Shown one piece after another: positions 52,674-61,620 of a stretch of DNA of 64,000 nucleotides (positions are counted from its first letter, which is position 1; each line of letters opens with the position of its first letter). The notes beneath the pieces were generated by a model. It searched no databases and was not told where the DNA came from. It saw only the letters and a program-made list of their open reading frames with translations. Source of the stretch: an uncultured Pelagibacteraceae bacterium (GTDB taxonomy: Bacteria > Pseudomonadota > Alphaproteobacteria > Pelagibacterales > Pelagibacteraceae); assembly GCA_902604245.1 (NCBI GenBank), contig CACKXQ010000005.1, positions 20,427-84,426 of the forward strand, written 5' to 3'. The translations under genes and the position numbers were made by a program.

Positions 52674-55325
52674 CTAAAAGTTTAGAGAAATGTCTCTATG
52701 TATCGAATTACATCTTGAGACATAAATCGCTTGCTCTTTTGTAAGTTTTGATTGCAGACGTAATCCAATAGTTTCACTAATAATCTTATCATGAGCATTT
52801 ATCTTATCCATATGCTTTTTCTTGAAATTTTTTCTCCAATCTATCTCTTGTTGGAATAAAACATAAGTATCATTTGCTGAGCTTTGAAGTTTTTCAAAAT
52901 CAACCTCATCTTCATCCATAAGTGTAATTAAATAATCTAGCTTATCAGCAAATTCATCAGATCCTGAAATTTCTCCAACTTTTTCAAAAATATTATCAAT
53001 AAATTCTATTGCATCAATATAACCTCTATTATCTATTTTTGATTTAAGAAGTTTCATATCTTGACTTAATTCTTCGAATTTTTCTCCATGATTTATAAAT
53101 TCTTTAATTAATAATAAATCTTCATATGCATTATCCACAGTCTTTTTATATTTTTTGACAGCTAAATTTTTCGCTTTGTTAATTTTATTAAATTCATCAT
53201 TTTTAGATTTCCACTCTTGAGGAATTGTATTTTGAATTTCCTCTATCTCTAACTTAACATTTTCAATTTTTTGCAAAATTTTATTTTTATCTGATACATC
53301 TTCATCATCAAGATTTCTTATCTCAGCTTTATATTTATCTATCTTTTTATTTAATTTTAATATTTTCTTTTGTTTTTTTCTTGTTTTAAAGTGCAAGTCT
53401 CTGTAATCAACAGCATAATCATCATAGATTGACTGAGCACTTTTAACTTCATCAACCAATTCAAAAGAATATTTAGAATTATCAACATGACGTTGAAAAT
53501 AGCTTAATTTATCTGCTGGTAGATTTGCTAAAATGATATCATCAAATTCATTAATACTAGTTTTAATTTGATCTCCATTTGTTTCAAAGTTTGCAAATTT
53601 GTATTCTTGCAAACAGTATTGAAGTTTAGGGTTCATTGGAGGTGGAGCAACATTAGAGGTTAAATAAACTCTGTTAGGCAGATAATTAACAAGACTTGGA
53701 TAAAAACCAACAATACCAAGGCCAATTAGCTGTAGCGCTATAAAAGGTACAACGCCTTTCCAAATGTCCAATGTCTGAATTATTTTTGGAGCCACTCCTT
53801 TTAGATAAAACAAAGCAAACCCAAATGGAGGTGTTAAGAATGATGTTTGTAGATTTACACCTATCATTACTCCAAGCCATACTGCTGTAACATTCGCACC
53901 TGTTTCAGCAAGTAATATTGGTGCAATAATCGGAACCACTACAACAGCTATTTCTATAAAGTCTAAAAAGAAACCTAGAAGGAAAATTACAACCATAACC
54001 ACGATAAACTGAGTCCAGAAACCCCCAGGTAGATCTTGAAGAAAATCTCTAACCAACTCTTCTCCACCAAATGCTCTAAATCCTGATGTAAGCATTGCAG
54101 CACCTAATAGAATTATAAAAACCATTGAAGTAGTAATACAAGTTTCTGTAACAACTTCTTTTAGTACATTGTCTGTTTTATAACTTCTCCAGAAGCTCCA
54201 TGCTATTCCATAAACAAGTATAATTACAAAAAATGCTGTAATGTAGATTGCACCCAAATCTCTTTCTTCTAAATTTTTTACATTGAGTTCATAAGTTGAA
54301 GCCAGAAAAGTAATAGGTATTATTGATCCTATAATTAGTATTAAAGGATAAAATGCACTTTTCTTACCTTCAAACAACCTATATCCAGCCATTAAAGTTG
54401 CGCCAATTGCTCCAATAGAACCAGCTTGGTTAACAGTTGCAATACCCATTAATATTGATCCTAATACAGCAAATATAAGTGCAAGAGGAGGGATGATAAT
54501 AACTATAACTCTCAACCAAAATTTAAAATCAAAAGTTCCTTTAAATGGAACAGGGGGTGCAACTCCCTTTTTAATTCTTGCATAAATGAAGACATATATC
54601 ATATACAATGCTACTAGAACTAGTCCTGGTAACAAAGCACCCAAGAACATATCTCCAGCACTAGATGATCCAACTCTAAACTCACCAGGCATATTGAATT
54701 CACCAGTGATAGCTTTGTAATCATTTTGTCTAATATTATTAGCAACATCTGAGGCACTAGCTAATTGGTCAGCAATAATAATTAAAACAATTGAAGGAGG
54801 AATTATCTGTCCAAGAGTTCCAGATGAACAAACAATACCACTCGCAAGTTTACGGTCATAATTATTATTCAACATTGTTGGTAAAGAAATTAGTCCCATT
54901 GCGATAACGGTAGCACCAACTATTCCTGTAGTTGCAGCAAGTAAGGCTCCTACAAAAATTACCGATATACCCAATCCACCGGGAATAGGACCAAATAGTT
55001 GACCCATAGTAATTAGTAAGTCCTCAGCTATTTTAGATTTCTGAAGCATTATCCCCATGAAAATGAACAAAGGAATTGCAATTAAAGTATCTGTTTCAAC
55101 ATCCCAATAATTACTTCTAAAGTTAGTAATTCCAGCTACTAACCATTCTATAGGTCCATCAACTGTAAAATAAGCACTTGAGTCTCCCTCAAATATTGCT
55201 CCAAAAAATGCAGCTAAACCGATGGAAATTATTGCAGAACCGGGAAGAGCAAAAGCCACTGGATAACCTGAAGCAAGTGCTGCAATCATAATTAAAACCA
55301 GAATAGCTAAAAATAATAATTCCAT
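52674..55325 (-). CDS. dctM: TRAP transporter large permease with long coiled C-terminal extension
   Basis: The membrane part (residues 1 to about 558) is a DctM-type subunit with many spans: ALASGYPVAFALPGSA near the start, LIAIPLFIFMGIMLQKSKIAEDLL, and GATVIAMGLISLPTMLNN. The later LDFIEIAVVVVPIIAPILL and TSFLTPPFGFALFYLKG also fit. DctM is usually 425-630 residues; this one has 883. The last 325 residues have no membrane span and are strongly Lys/Glu-rich with long predicted coiled coils (for instance KKQKKILKLNKKIDKYKAEI). Its role is unknown. It directly follows dctQ (1-bp overlap). Confidence 0.88.
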   Translation of the reverse strand: MELLFLAILVLIMIAALASGYPVAFALPGSAIISIGLAAFFGAIFEGDSSAYFTVDGPIEWLVAGITNFRSNYWDVETDTLIAIPLFIFMGIMLQKSKIAEDLLITMGQLFGPIPGGLGISVIFVGALLAATTGIVGATVIAMGLISLPTMLNNNYDRKLASGIVCSSGTLGQIIPPSIVLIIIADQLASASDVANNIRQNDYKAITGEFNMPGEFRVGSSSAGDMFLGALLPGLVLVALYMIYVFIYARIKKGVAPPVPFKGTFDFKFWLRVIVIIIPPLALIFAVLGSILMGIATVNQAGSIGAIGATLMAGYRLFEGKKSAFYPLILIIGSIIPITFLASTYELNVKNLEERDLGAIYITAFFVIILVYGIAWSFWRSYKTDNVLKEVVTETCITTSMVFIILLGAAMLTSGFRAFGGEELVRDFLQDLPGGFWTQFIVVMVVIFLLGFFLDFIEIAVVVVPIIAPILLAETGANVTAVWLGVMIGVNLQTSFLTPPFGFALFYLKGVAPKIIQTLDIWKGVVPFIALQLIGLGIVGFYPSLVNYLPNRVYLTSNVAPPPMNPKLQYCLQEYKFANFETNGDQIKTSINEFDDIILANLPADKLSYFQRHVDNSKYSFELVDEVKSAQSIYDDYAVDYRDLHFKTRKKQKKILKLNKKIDKYKAEIRNLDDEDVSDKNKILQKIENVKLEIEEIQNTIPQEWKSKNDEFNKINKAKNLAVKKYKKTVDNAYEDLLLIKEFINHGEKFEELSQDMKLLKSKIDNRGYIDAIEFIDNIFEKVGEISGSDEFADKLDYLITLMDEDEVDFEKLQSSANDTYVLFQQEIDWRKNFKKKHMDKINAHDKIISETIGLRLQSKLTKEQAIYVSRCNSIHRDISLNF

Positions 55326-56371
55326 TAATTACTCTCGACTTTTTCTAATCTGACTTGATCTGGATTGTCTGATTGAGTTTGATCTTCAATATTATTAAAA
55401 ATAATTTTATGGCTACTAGACATAAAATAACTAGTAAATTGTAATAGCATTGTGACTGCAAAAACTGCTAAATAAACTGCCATCAAATAAAGAAGGTATA
55501 ATCCATTAGAACCTTGTTGTGTGACCTCAAAAGCAACTACAGGTCCATTGATAATACTTGCTTTACCATTTAAACCTAAAAATAAAACTATTAAACAAAG
55601 AGGGACACCTAATAACGCTGAACCAACCATATTAGTCCAAGCCTTTTTTTTCTCACTAAAAGATGAATAAAGTACGTCAACTCTAACATGACCTTCGTGA
55701 ATTAAAGCATAAGCACTTGCAAATAAATATAAGGCTGCATACCAAAATCTAACTAAATCTCCTTGAAAAGCTTGTTCATAAGAGAAAACAAATCTAGATA
55801 AAACAATTACAAATTCACTTAAGACTACCAATACTGCAAGCCATATAAAACCAACAGATTTTGTAAAGTAACCTATTATAAATGAAACTAATATTATTGG
55901 AAAATGTATATACGTTATTCTTTCTGGAGCTTTTACCATGAAAGCTTTTACCTCAGGACTAAATATAGCTTCCCACAATCTTTCAACAACCATAAATGAA
56001 ATTATGAAATCAGCTAAACCGACTAAAAATACAGCCCAAAAAGATCCTCTTATTAAATATGCTGAAAATTTTGATAATATTTTTGAATCGTCAACTAAAG
56101 TTTGTGAGTATGTCTTAAAAACATAAAAAACAACTGAGAGAATACAAACTACATATATTATAATTTGAATATAACCATAAGTTAAATCAGAAGACTCTAA
56201 AGACTTTTGCTTATAACCAAACAAATCATAATGAGAAAAAACTTTTTTAATGCCTGGCCAGCCACCCCAAACTGTAAATAAGTTATTAATTAAAAATGCT
56301 AGAGTAAATGCTAAGACTGAGTAGCTTAAAACTCTCAAATAAGTAGACAATTTACTATTTTCTGGACCCAT
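55325..56371 (-). CDS. dctQ: TRAP transporter small permease, enlarged form
   Basis: The 348-residue membrane protein contains a DctQ domain in its C-terminal half, including the LYLFASAYALIHEGHVRVDVLY motif near residue 215, which is typical of the family. It has further spans before it, giving about seven to eight in total, whereas ordinary DctQ proteins have four in 160-220 residues. Enlarged DctQ subunits occur with TakP-type keto-acid transporters. It forms a unit with dctM downstream and dctP upstream; a terminator stands in the 89-bp gap to dctP. Confidence 0.85.
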   Translation of the reverse strand: MGPENSKLSTYLRVLSYSVLAFTLAFLINNLFTVWGGWPGIKKVFSHYDLFGYKQKSLESSDLTYGYIQIIIYVVCILSVVFYVFKTYSQTLVDDSKILSKFSAYLIRGSFWAVFLVGLADFIISFMVVERLWEAIFSPEVKAFMVKAPERITYIHFPIILVSFIIGYFTKSVGFIWLAVLVVLSEFVIVLSRFVFSYEQAFQGDLVRFWYAALYLFASAYALIHEGHVRVDVLYSSFSEKKKAWTNMVGSALLGVPLCLIVLFLGLNGKASIINGPVVAFEVTQQGSNGLYLLYLMAVYLAVFAVTMLLQFTSYFMSSSHKIIFNNIEDQTQSDNPDQVRLEKVESN

Positions 56372-56415
56372 ATGATTTTAAATTTTTTAAAAGTAATACT
56401 TAATTTTAAAATAAA

Positions 56416-56440
56416 AAAAGGGCCCAAAAAGGGCCCTTTT
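56416..56440 (-). terminator. Rho-independent terminator after dctP
   Basis: A perfect 10-bp stem, AAAAGGGCCC (56416-56425) and GGGCCCTTTT (56431-56440), has a 5-nt loop. On the minus strand it is followed by TTTTTTTATTTT. It lies about 20 bp after the dctP stop and before dctQ, so it should cut transcription after the binding protein and let only part through to the membrane genes. Confidence 0.9.
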
Positions 56441-56460
56441 AGTTATTAAATTAAGCTCAA

Positions 56461-57591
56461 TTACATTCCTAAAGCTCTGTTTCTTTGAGAAATGTAAGGT
56501 GAATCAGACAAGTTAGTCCAAGATCCAATGTCTTTTCTTGCTTTTAAGAAGCTCGAGTGAACTCTTTCAGCAAGACCACTGCTAGCTCTTGTTTCTTCAA
56601 ACACTTCATTAGCAGCACCAGCAAAGCCATCATAAACCTTGTCGCTAAACTTCTCTAGTTTAACACCATGATCATTGATCAATCTTGCTAAAGCAGCACC
56701 GTTTTTAGCATTGTACTCAGACATCATAACGTCGTTTTCCATTGCTGCAGCAGCTTCAATCAATAACTGATCTGATTTGTTTAAGCTTGTGAACCAAGAT
56801 TTATTTGTTCCACATGCTAACATTGATCCAGGCTCGTGCATACCAGGATAGTAATAGTATTTAGCAGCTTCTTGGAATTTCATAGCTTCATCATTCCATG
56901 GACCTACCCATTCTGTTGCATCAATTGCACCAGAAACAAGGTTTTCGTAGATTTGTCCACCAGGTAATGAAACTGGAGATCCTCCAAGTTTACCAATTAC
57001 TTGTCCACCTAAACCAGGCATACGCATTTTTAAACCTTTGAAGTCATTAGGGCTTCTAATCTTTTTGTTAAACCATCCACCCATTTGAACTCCTGTGCTT
57101 CCACACATAAAGTTTTTAAGACCAAATTTATCAGCTAGTTCATCCCATAACTGTTGACCACCTGCAAATCTAATCCATGCATTCATTTCTGTGTAAGTAA
57201 AACCAAATGGTACCGCTGTAAAGTAACCCCAAGCTGGATCTTTTTTAACCCAGTAGTAGTCAGCAGCATGATACATTTGTGAGTTACCAGATGCAACTTC
57301 ATCAAAAGAGTCAAATGCTTTAACTCTTTCATTTGCTGCATAGTAAGTAACTTGGATTCTACCGTCACTTATATCTGCAATTCTTTGTGCAAATCTTTGA
57401 GCCCCTGTTCCTAGACCTGGAAAATCTCTTCCCCAAGTAGCAACCATTGATGCTTCTATTCTTTCAGCAGCAACAGCTGGAGCAGCTAAAGATGATGCAG
57501 CTACAGCAGCAACACCCGTCGCAGCAGCAGCTTTAAAGAACTTACGTCTTGAAGGTAATTTTTTACCTTTCAACTTTTTGTCTTTAATCAT
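56461..57591 (-). CDS. dctP: TRAP transporter solute-binding protein (TakP-like)
   Basis: The 376-residue protein has a twin-arginine signal (SRRKFFKAAAATGVAAVAAS, residues 14-33) with cleavage near AAPAVAA. The mature part has IQVTYYAANERVKAFDSFDEVASGNSQMYHAADYYW (about residues 79-114) and GAIDATEWVGPWNDEAMKFQE, closely resembling the 2-oxoacid-binding TakP group. Likely ligands are keto or hydroxy acids, but this is inferred. A strong ribosome site, AGGAG, lies 7 nt before the ATG. It is first in its operon, with the terminator at 56416-56440 and then dctQ and dctM downstream. Confidence 0.9.
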   Translation of the reverse strand: MIKDKKLKGKKLPSRRKFFKAAAATGVAAVAASSLAAPAVAAERIEASMVATWGRDFPGLGTGAQRFAQRIADISDGRIQVTYYAANERVKAFDSFDEVASGNSQMYHAADYYWVKKDPAWGYFTAVPFGFTYTEMNAWIRFAGGQQLWDELADKFGLKNFMCGSTGVQMGGWFNKKIRSPNDFKGLKMRMPGLGGQVIGKLGGSPVSLPGGQIYENLVSGAIDATEWVGPWNDEAMKFQEAAKYYYYPGMHEPGSMLACGTNKSWFTSLNKSDQLLIEAAAAMENDVMMSEYNAKNGAALARLINDHGVKLEKFSDKVYDGFAGAANEVFEETRASSGLAERVHSSFLKARKDIGSWTNLSDSPYISQRNRALGM

Positions 57592-57612
57592 TTATTTCTC
57601 CTCTATAGTTAA

Positions 57613-57630
57613 TTAACTGTCGACAATTAA
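57613..57630. promoter_or_regulatory. Near-perfect 18-bp palindrome upstream of dctP
   Basis: TTAACTGTCGACAATTAA matches its own reverse complement at 8 of 9 half-site positions. It lies 21 bp before the dctP start and 8 bp before the ribosome site, where a repressor would block transcription. The central TGTCGACA core resembles GntR-type operators. No regulator gene is adjacent, so the protein is unknown. The rest of the 107-bp gap holds only the stem at 57680-57700. Confidence 0.4.
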
Positions 57631-57679
57631 ACACAAATGTAACTTAGAGTCATTTTAAAAATTTAGGACTAATCGACTA

Positions 57680-57700
57680 AATACAATCTTGGATTGTATT
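57680..57700. repeat. Inverted repeat at the end of the ABC operon
   Basis: AATACAATC (57680-57688) and GATTGTATT (57692-57700) form a perfect 9-bp stem with a 3-nt loop. The right arm overlaps the stop codon of the last ABC gene. There is no T run after it on the minus strand, so it is not a standard intrinsic terminator, but it could protect the mRNA end. Confidence 0.45.
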
Positions 57701-58772
57701 AAATTAACTTTTCATTGATATAAACACAGCATTTTTCAGGCGGGATATAAAGATTGATATCTCCATTTGAAATTGGCATCTCTCTATTTACTTTAGATTT
57801 GATAACAAAATCGCCCATATTTGCAGTTAAAAGTTTGAAATTTCCAAAATCTTCTACTCTTTTAAGTGATGCTTTAATTGTATTTTGTCCATCTTTTTCA
57901 GCAACATTTATAAACTCTGACCTTATTCCAAGCTTTACATTTTTTTCTTTAATTTTTGAAAGGTTAGAGTTTGTTTTAATTTCTATGTTATTAATTTTTA
58001 CTGAATAGTCGGAGGATACCTCACTTTCAAAAATATTCATGGCTGGAGATCCGATGAAATAACCTACAAATGTTGTTTTTGGTCTCTCAAAAAGATCTTT
58101 TGGAAGTCCCACTTGAACTATTTCTCCCTGATCCATAACAATAATATTATCAGCAAATGTCATAGCTTCATTTTGATCATGAGTGACGTAGACTAAAGTC
58201 GTTTTATATTGCTCATTAATTTCTTTTAAGTTTCTCCTAAGTCTAAATTTTAAATCAGGGTCAATTACTGTTAGGGGTTCGTCCATTAATACACCTGCAA
58301 CATCTTCTCTTACTAGTCCCCTTCCAAGTGAGATCAATTGTTTTTGATCTGCTGTAAGCTTTCTTGCTGGTAAATTTAAAAAAGACGAAAGTCTAAGGGT
58401 GTCTGAAACTGATTTAACTCTTTCCTCAATTTTTTCTTTTGAAAAATCTCTACACTTTAATGGGAAAGCTAAGTTGTCATAAACGGTCATAGTATTATAA
58501 ATAACTGGAAATTGAAAAACTTGTGCTATATTTCTCTCCTCTGTTATAAGATTAGTTACATCATTTTCGTCAAATAAAATTTTTCCTTTAGATGGTTTAA
58601 CCAGTCCTGACACTATATTTAACATTGTTGTTTTTCCACATCCTGATGGTCCTAAAATTGCATACCTCTTTCCATTTTCCCATGTCATAGAAAATGGATT
58701 AAGCGCATATGTTGGATTGGGATCACTAGGATTATAAGTGTGAGATATATTTGATAAATCTATTTTAGCCAT
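57699..58772 (-). CDS. ABC transporter ATPase with degenerate signature motif
   Basis: The 357-residue ATPase is of the MalK/UgpC group, with a C-terminal TOBE-like domain. Walker A is GPSGCGKTTM, the Q loop is QVFQFPV, Walker B is GVLMDEPLTVIDP, and the switch histidine is in YVTHDQNEAM. The signature LSGGQ is replaced by LTADQKQ, as also seen in one ATPase of the rhizobial glycerol transporter. The start was set at ATG 58772, since GGAG (58779-58782) lies 6 nt upstream; an earlier ATG at 58784 is possible. It overlaps the previous ATPase by 8 bp and is the last gene of the operon. Confidence 0.87.
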   Translation of the reverse strand: MAKIDLSNISHTYNPSDPNPTYALNPFSMTWENGKRYAILGPSGCGKTTMLNIVSGLVKPSKGKILFDENDVTNLITEERNIAQVFQFPVIYNTMTVYDNLAFPLKCRDFSKEKIEERVKSVSDTLRLSSFLNLPARKLTADQKQLISLGRGLVREDVAGVLMDEPLTVIDPDLKFRLRRNLKEINEQYKTTLVYVTHDQNEAMTFADNIIVMDQGEIVQVGLPKDLFERPKTTFVGYFIGSPAMNIFESEVSSDYSVKINNIEIKTNSNLSKIKEKNVKLGIRSEFINVAEKDGQNTIKASLKRVEDFGNFKLLTANMGDFVIKSKVNREMPISNGDINLYIPPEKCCVYINEKLI

Positions 58773-59844
58773 TATGAGCTCCATAGGGTGAAGAAACTAG
58801 TTCTTCATTATTATTGAATACATAGAATTTATTTGCATTGAATTTCACTTTTACTTTCTCATGAATTTTGAAATTCATTACTTCTTCAATTAAAGCTATA
58901 ACTTTTGAGTTTCCTTTTTTTAAATGGAGTAAAGTTTCTGAACCACTTATTTCTGCAAGTTCTATTTCAAACTCTTCTCCTTCCTTATCAAGTTTTATTT
59001 CTGAAGCTCTAATTCCGAAATAATAATTTTGACTCTTTAAATCTTTTAAATATGCTGGTAAATTTATTGAAATATTTTCAAAGGTTAACTGATCTGAACT
59101 TTTACTGCCTGTTAAAATATTCATTGGCGGATCGTTTGAGATTTCTGCAACTTTAAGGTTCTTTGGATTTTCAAATATTTCTTTGGCATCTCCTTTTTGT
59201 AAAACTCTACCCTCATGTAATACTATTACTTCACCATTTAACTCCATTACTTCCTGAGGATCAGTTGTTGAGTATATTAAAATTGTATCTTGAGACAGGC
59301 CCTCAGAGAATATTCTTTTAAATTCCTCTCTCAATTGCTCTCTTAACTTATAATCAAGGTTAACCAATGGTTCATCGAGAAGAAGTATCTTTGCCTTCTT
59401 TGCAAGAGACCTGGCCAATGCTACTCTTTGTTGTTGACCACCTGATAATTCTTGAATTTTACGATTTTCAAAACCAACTAATCCTACAGTCTTAAGTGCA
59501 TCTTCTACATCCATTTTAATTTGCTCTTCGCTTAGTTTTCTTTGTTTAAGGGGAAAAATTATGTTCTCATAAACATTAAGATGAGGGTAATTAATGAATT
59601 GCTGATAAACCATTGCCACATTTCTTTCCCAAACAGGAATTTTGCTAAAATCTTTGTCCTCAAAAAATAATTCTCCAGTATCTGGGTTAAGCAAGCCTGC
59701 GATTGTTTTTAAAAATGTCGTTTTTCCAGACAAAGTTCTCCCTAAAATGGTATAGAGATTTCCTTTTTTGAAATCGAATGATACATCATTCAAGTGGAAC
59801 TGGTTATCTGGTTTGTAAGTTATATTTTTTCCGATTAAATTCAT
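58765..59844 (-). CDS. ABC transporter ATPase lacking the switch histidine
   Basis: The 359-residue ATPase has Walker A GRTLSGKTTF, Q loop MVYQQFINYP, a canonical signature LSGGQQQRVALARSL, Walker B ILLLDEPLVNLD, and a C-terminal MalK-like regulatory domain. In the H loop the usual YVTHD is YSTTD, so the catalytic-switch histidine is replaced. Together with its partner it can form one complete and one degenerate ATP site. It overlaps the upstream permease gene by 1 bp. Confidence 0.87.
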   Translation of the reverse strand: MNLIGKNITYKPDNQFHLNDVSFDFKKGNLYTILGRTLSGKTTFLKTIAGLLNPDTGELFFEDKDFSKIPVWERNVAMVYQQFINYPHLNVYENIIFPLKQRKLSEEQIKMDVEDALKTVGLVGFENRKIQELSGGQQQRVALARSLAKKAKILLLDEPLVNLDYKLREQLREEFKRIFSEGLSQDTILIYSTTDPQEVMELNGEVIVLHEGRVLQKGDAKEIFENPKNLKVAEISNDPPMNILTGSKSSDQLTFENISINLPAYLKDLKSQNYYFGIRASEIKLDKEGEEFEIELAEISGSETLLHLKKGNSKVIALIEEVMNFKIHEKVKVKFNANKFYVFNNNEELVSSPYGAHNG

Positions 59845-60692
59845 TATTTTAATGCTCCAGATAAATTCCCTTTAGATAAATATCTCTCAACAACAAAAGC
59901 AACAATGATCAAAGGTGCAACTGAAATTAATGCTGAGGCTGACAAACTCCACCATGGAGTAATTGATGAGTTTAATGCTACAACTTTAACTGGTAGCAAC
60001 TGCACTTCAGTAAATGTTAAAATAAAAGCAAAGAAAAAGTCTATCCAACCAAATATAATACAAAACATCCCAGCAACAATTAATCCTGGAATTGAGTTTG
60101 GAAGCACAACTTTATAAAATGCCTGATAGGGGTTACATCCATCAATCAATGCAGTCTCATCTAACTCTTTTGGTACCCTGTTAAAAAAGTCGACCATTAT
60201 CCAAACAGCAATAGGCATTAGCAATACAATGTAAACTACTACTAAACCAAGTAAGCTATCTAATAAACCAATAGTACTTAAAAATATAAAAAAAGGTATC
60301 GATAAAACAATTGGTGGCATAATTCTTTGAGATATAAAGAAGAACGTAATATCATTATTTCTGACAAATCCTGCTTTAAAAGTAAATCTTGAAAGAGCAT
60401 ATGCAGCAAGTGTTCCTAGAATAATACTAATTAAACTCGCAGTGCATGTAACAAAAATACTATTAAAGTACGGTTCAACGATATCAACACCTCCTCTCGC
60501 TGGTGATTTAACTAATACACGCCATCCTTCTAAAGTTGGTTCAAAATCTAACCATGGAATATAAGTAACCTTACTATTTACAGATTGAAAATCTTTAAAA
60601 GATGTAGAAATAGCCCACAAAAAAGGTGCAACTATAAATACAGTCCATAATGTAATAAATGTATATTTTAAAAAAGTATAAAGTTTATGCAT
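59844..60692 (-). CDS. ABC transporter permease (MalG/UgpE type)
   Basis: The 282-residue inner-membrane protein has six spans. The conserved EAA loop near residue 180 reads ELDETALIDGCNPYQAFYKVVLPNSIPGL with the final glycine, which docks onto an ATPase. It begins FLKYTFITLWTVFIVAPFLWAISTSFKDF, the opening typical of the inner permease of carbohydrate-uptake (CUT1) systems. It overlaps the second permease gene by 1 bp. Confidence 0.9.
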   Translation of the reverse strand: MHKLYTFLKYTFITLWTVFIVAPFLWAISTSFKDFQSVNSKVTYIPWLDFEPTLEGWRVLVKSPARGGVDIVEPYFNSIFVTCTASLISIILGTLAAYALSRFTFKAGFVRNNDITFFFISQRIMPPIVLSIPFFIFLSTIGLLDSLLGLVVVYIVLLMPIAVWIMVDFFNRVPKELDETALIDGCNPYQAFYKVVLPNSIPGLIVAGMFCIIFGWIDFFFAFILTFTEVQLLPVKVVALNSSITPWWSLSASALISVAPLIIVAFVVERYLSKGNLSGALK

Positions 60693-61558
60693 TATTCCTT
60701 AATCATTAATTTTGTTAAAACTTTTGCTATGATCGTAAGACTTATGATCATTATAACTAAATAAGTGAAAGATAGAGTTGCAGCATAACCCATTTGAAAC
60801 TCTCTCAATCCTTTAATATAAATATAAAAACTTGAAGTTTCTGTTGCGGTTCCAGGTCCTCCTGATGTCAAAACAAAAACAGTATCCATTATTTTTGAGG
60901 CCTCAATTAATCTTATGATAATTGCACCAATAGAAATAGGGGCCATTAATGGAAATGTAACATAAACAAACTTTCTAAAAGGACTTGCCCCATCAATTGC
61001 AGCAGCTAAGAATGGTTCCTTTGGAAGAGATAATAGTCCAGCAAGTAGTAATAAAAACATAAATGGCGTCCATTGCCATACTTCAACGATAATTACAGTA
61101 AACTTAGCTATAACTGGATCGCTAAGCCATAAAATAGGTTTAACCCCTAAATTTCCCAAAAGGTCATTTACTGGCCCAAGAGACTCATGGAAAAAAGTTC
61201 TCCAAATTACTGTCATAATAACTGGCGTAGTCATCATTGGAATTAAGAAAATTACTCTAAAAAACCTTTTAAATTTTATTTCTCTCCAAACCATAAGAGC
61301 TAAAGCAAAACCTATTACATATTGAAGTATAACTGTTGTTACGGATAAAAAACTTAATCTGAAAAAAGACTCCCAAAATCTTGGGTCATCTGTAAACAGT
61401 CTTATATAGTTTGTGATCCCAATAAAATTCATTTCAGGCGTATAACTATTCCATCCTGACAAACTTAATCTTATTGTAAAAATGATAGGAAATATAAGTA
61501 TTCCTATTAGCACAAATAAACCTGGAAATAAAAAAACAAACTTGTGCTTAAAATTCAT
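60692..61558 (-). CDS. ABC transporter permease (MalF/UgpA type)
   Basis: The 288-residue protein has six spans and the EAA loop LAAAIDGASPFRKFVYVTFPLMAPISIG near residue 190. The opening FLFPGLFVLIGILIFPIIFTIRLSLSGWN is typical of CUT1 permeases. It pairs with the MalG-type permease downstream. The 62-bp gap to the upstream binding-protein gene carries a strong hairpin at 61585-61611. Confidence 0.9.
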   Translation of the reverse strand: MNFKHKFVFLFPGLFVLIGILIFPIIFTIRLSLSGWNSYTPEMNFIGITNYIRLFTDDPRFWESFFRLSFLSVTTVILQYVIGFALALMVWREIKFKRFFRVIFLIPMMTTPVIMTVIWRTFFHESLGPVNDLLGNLGVKPILWLSDPVIAKFTVIIVEVWQWTPFMFLLLLAGLLSLPKEPFLAAAIDGASPFRKFVYVTFPLMAPISIGAIIIRLIEASKIMDTVFVLTSGGPGTATETSSFYIYIKGLREFQMGYAATLSFTYLVIMIISLTIIAKVLTKLMIKE

Positions 61559-61584
61559 AAATATAATTTTTGGATTTATTTAAT

Positions 61585-61611
61585 TTGTGGCCGTCGAGTT
61601 GACGGCCACAA
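61585..61611. repeat. GC-rich hairpin between binding protein and permease genes
   Basis: TTGTGGCCGTC (61585-61595) and GACGGCCACAA (61601-61611) form a perfect 11-bp stem with a 5-nt loop. On the minus strand the following sequence is AAATTAAATAAA, so there is no T tract. It sits 10 bp after the binding-protein stop. It may stabilise the upstream mRNA portion or slow transcription, raising binding protein over membrane components. Confidence 0.8.
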
Positions 61612-61620
61612 TAAGTATTT

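Noticed and set aside
57680..57700. Intrinsic terminator after the ABC operon
   Set aside because: The 9-bp stem is AT-rich and no T run follows it on the minus strand, so it was listed only as an inverted repeat.
61585..61611. Intrinsic terminator after the ABC binding-protein gene
   Set aside because: The stem is strong but is followed by A-rich, not T-rich, sequence on the minus strand.
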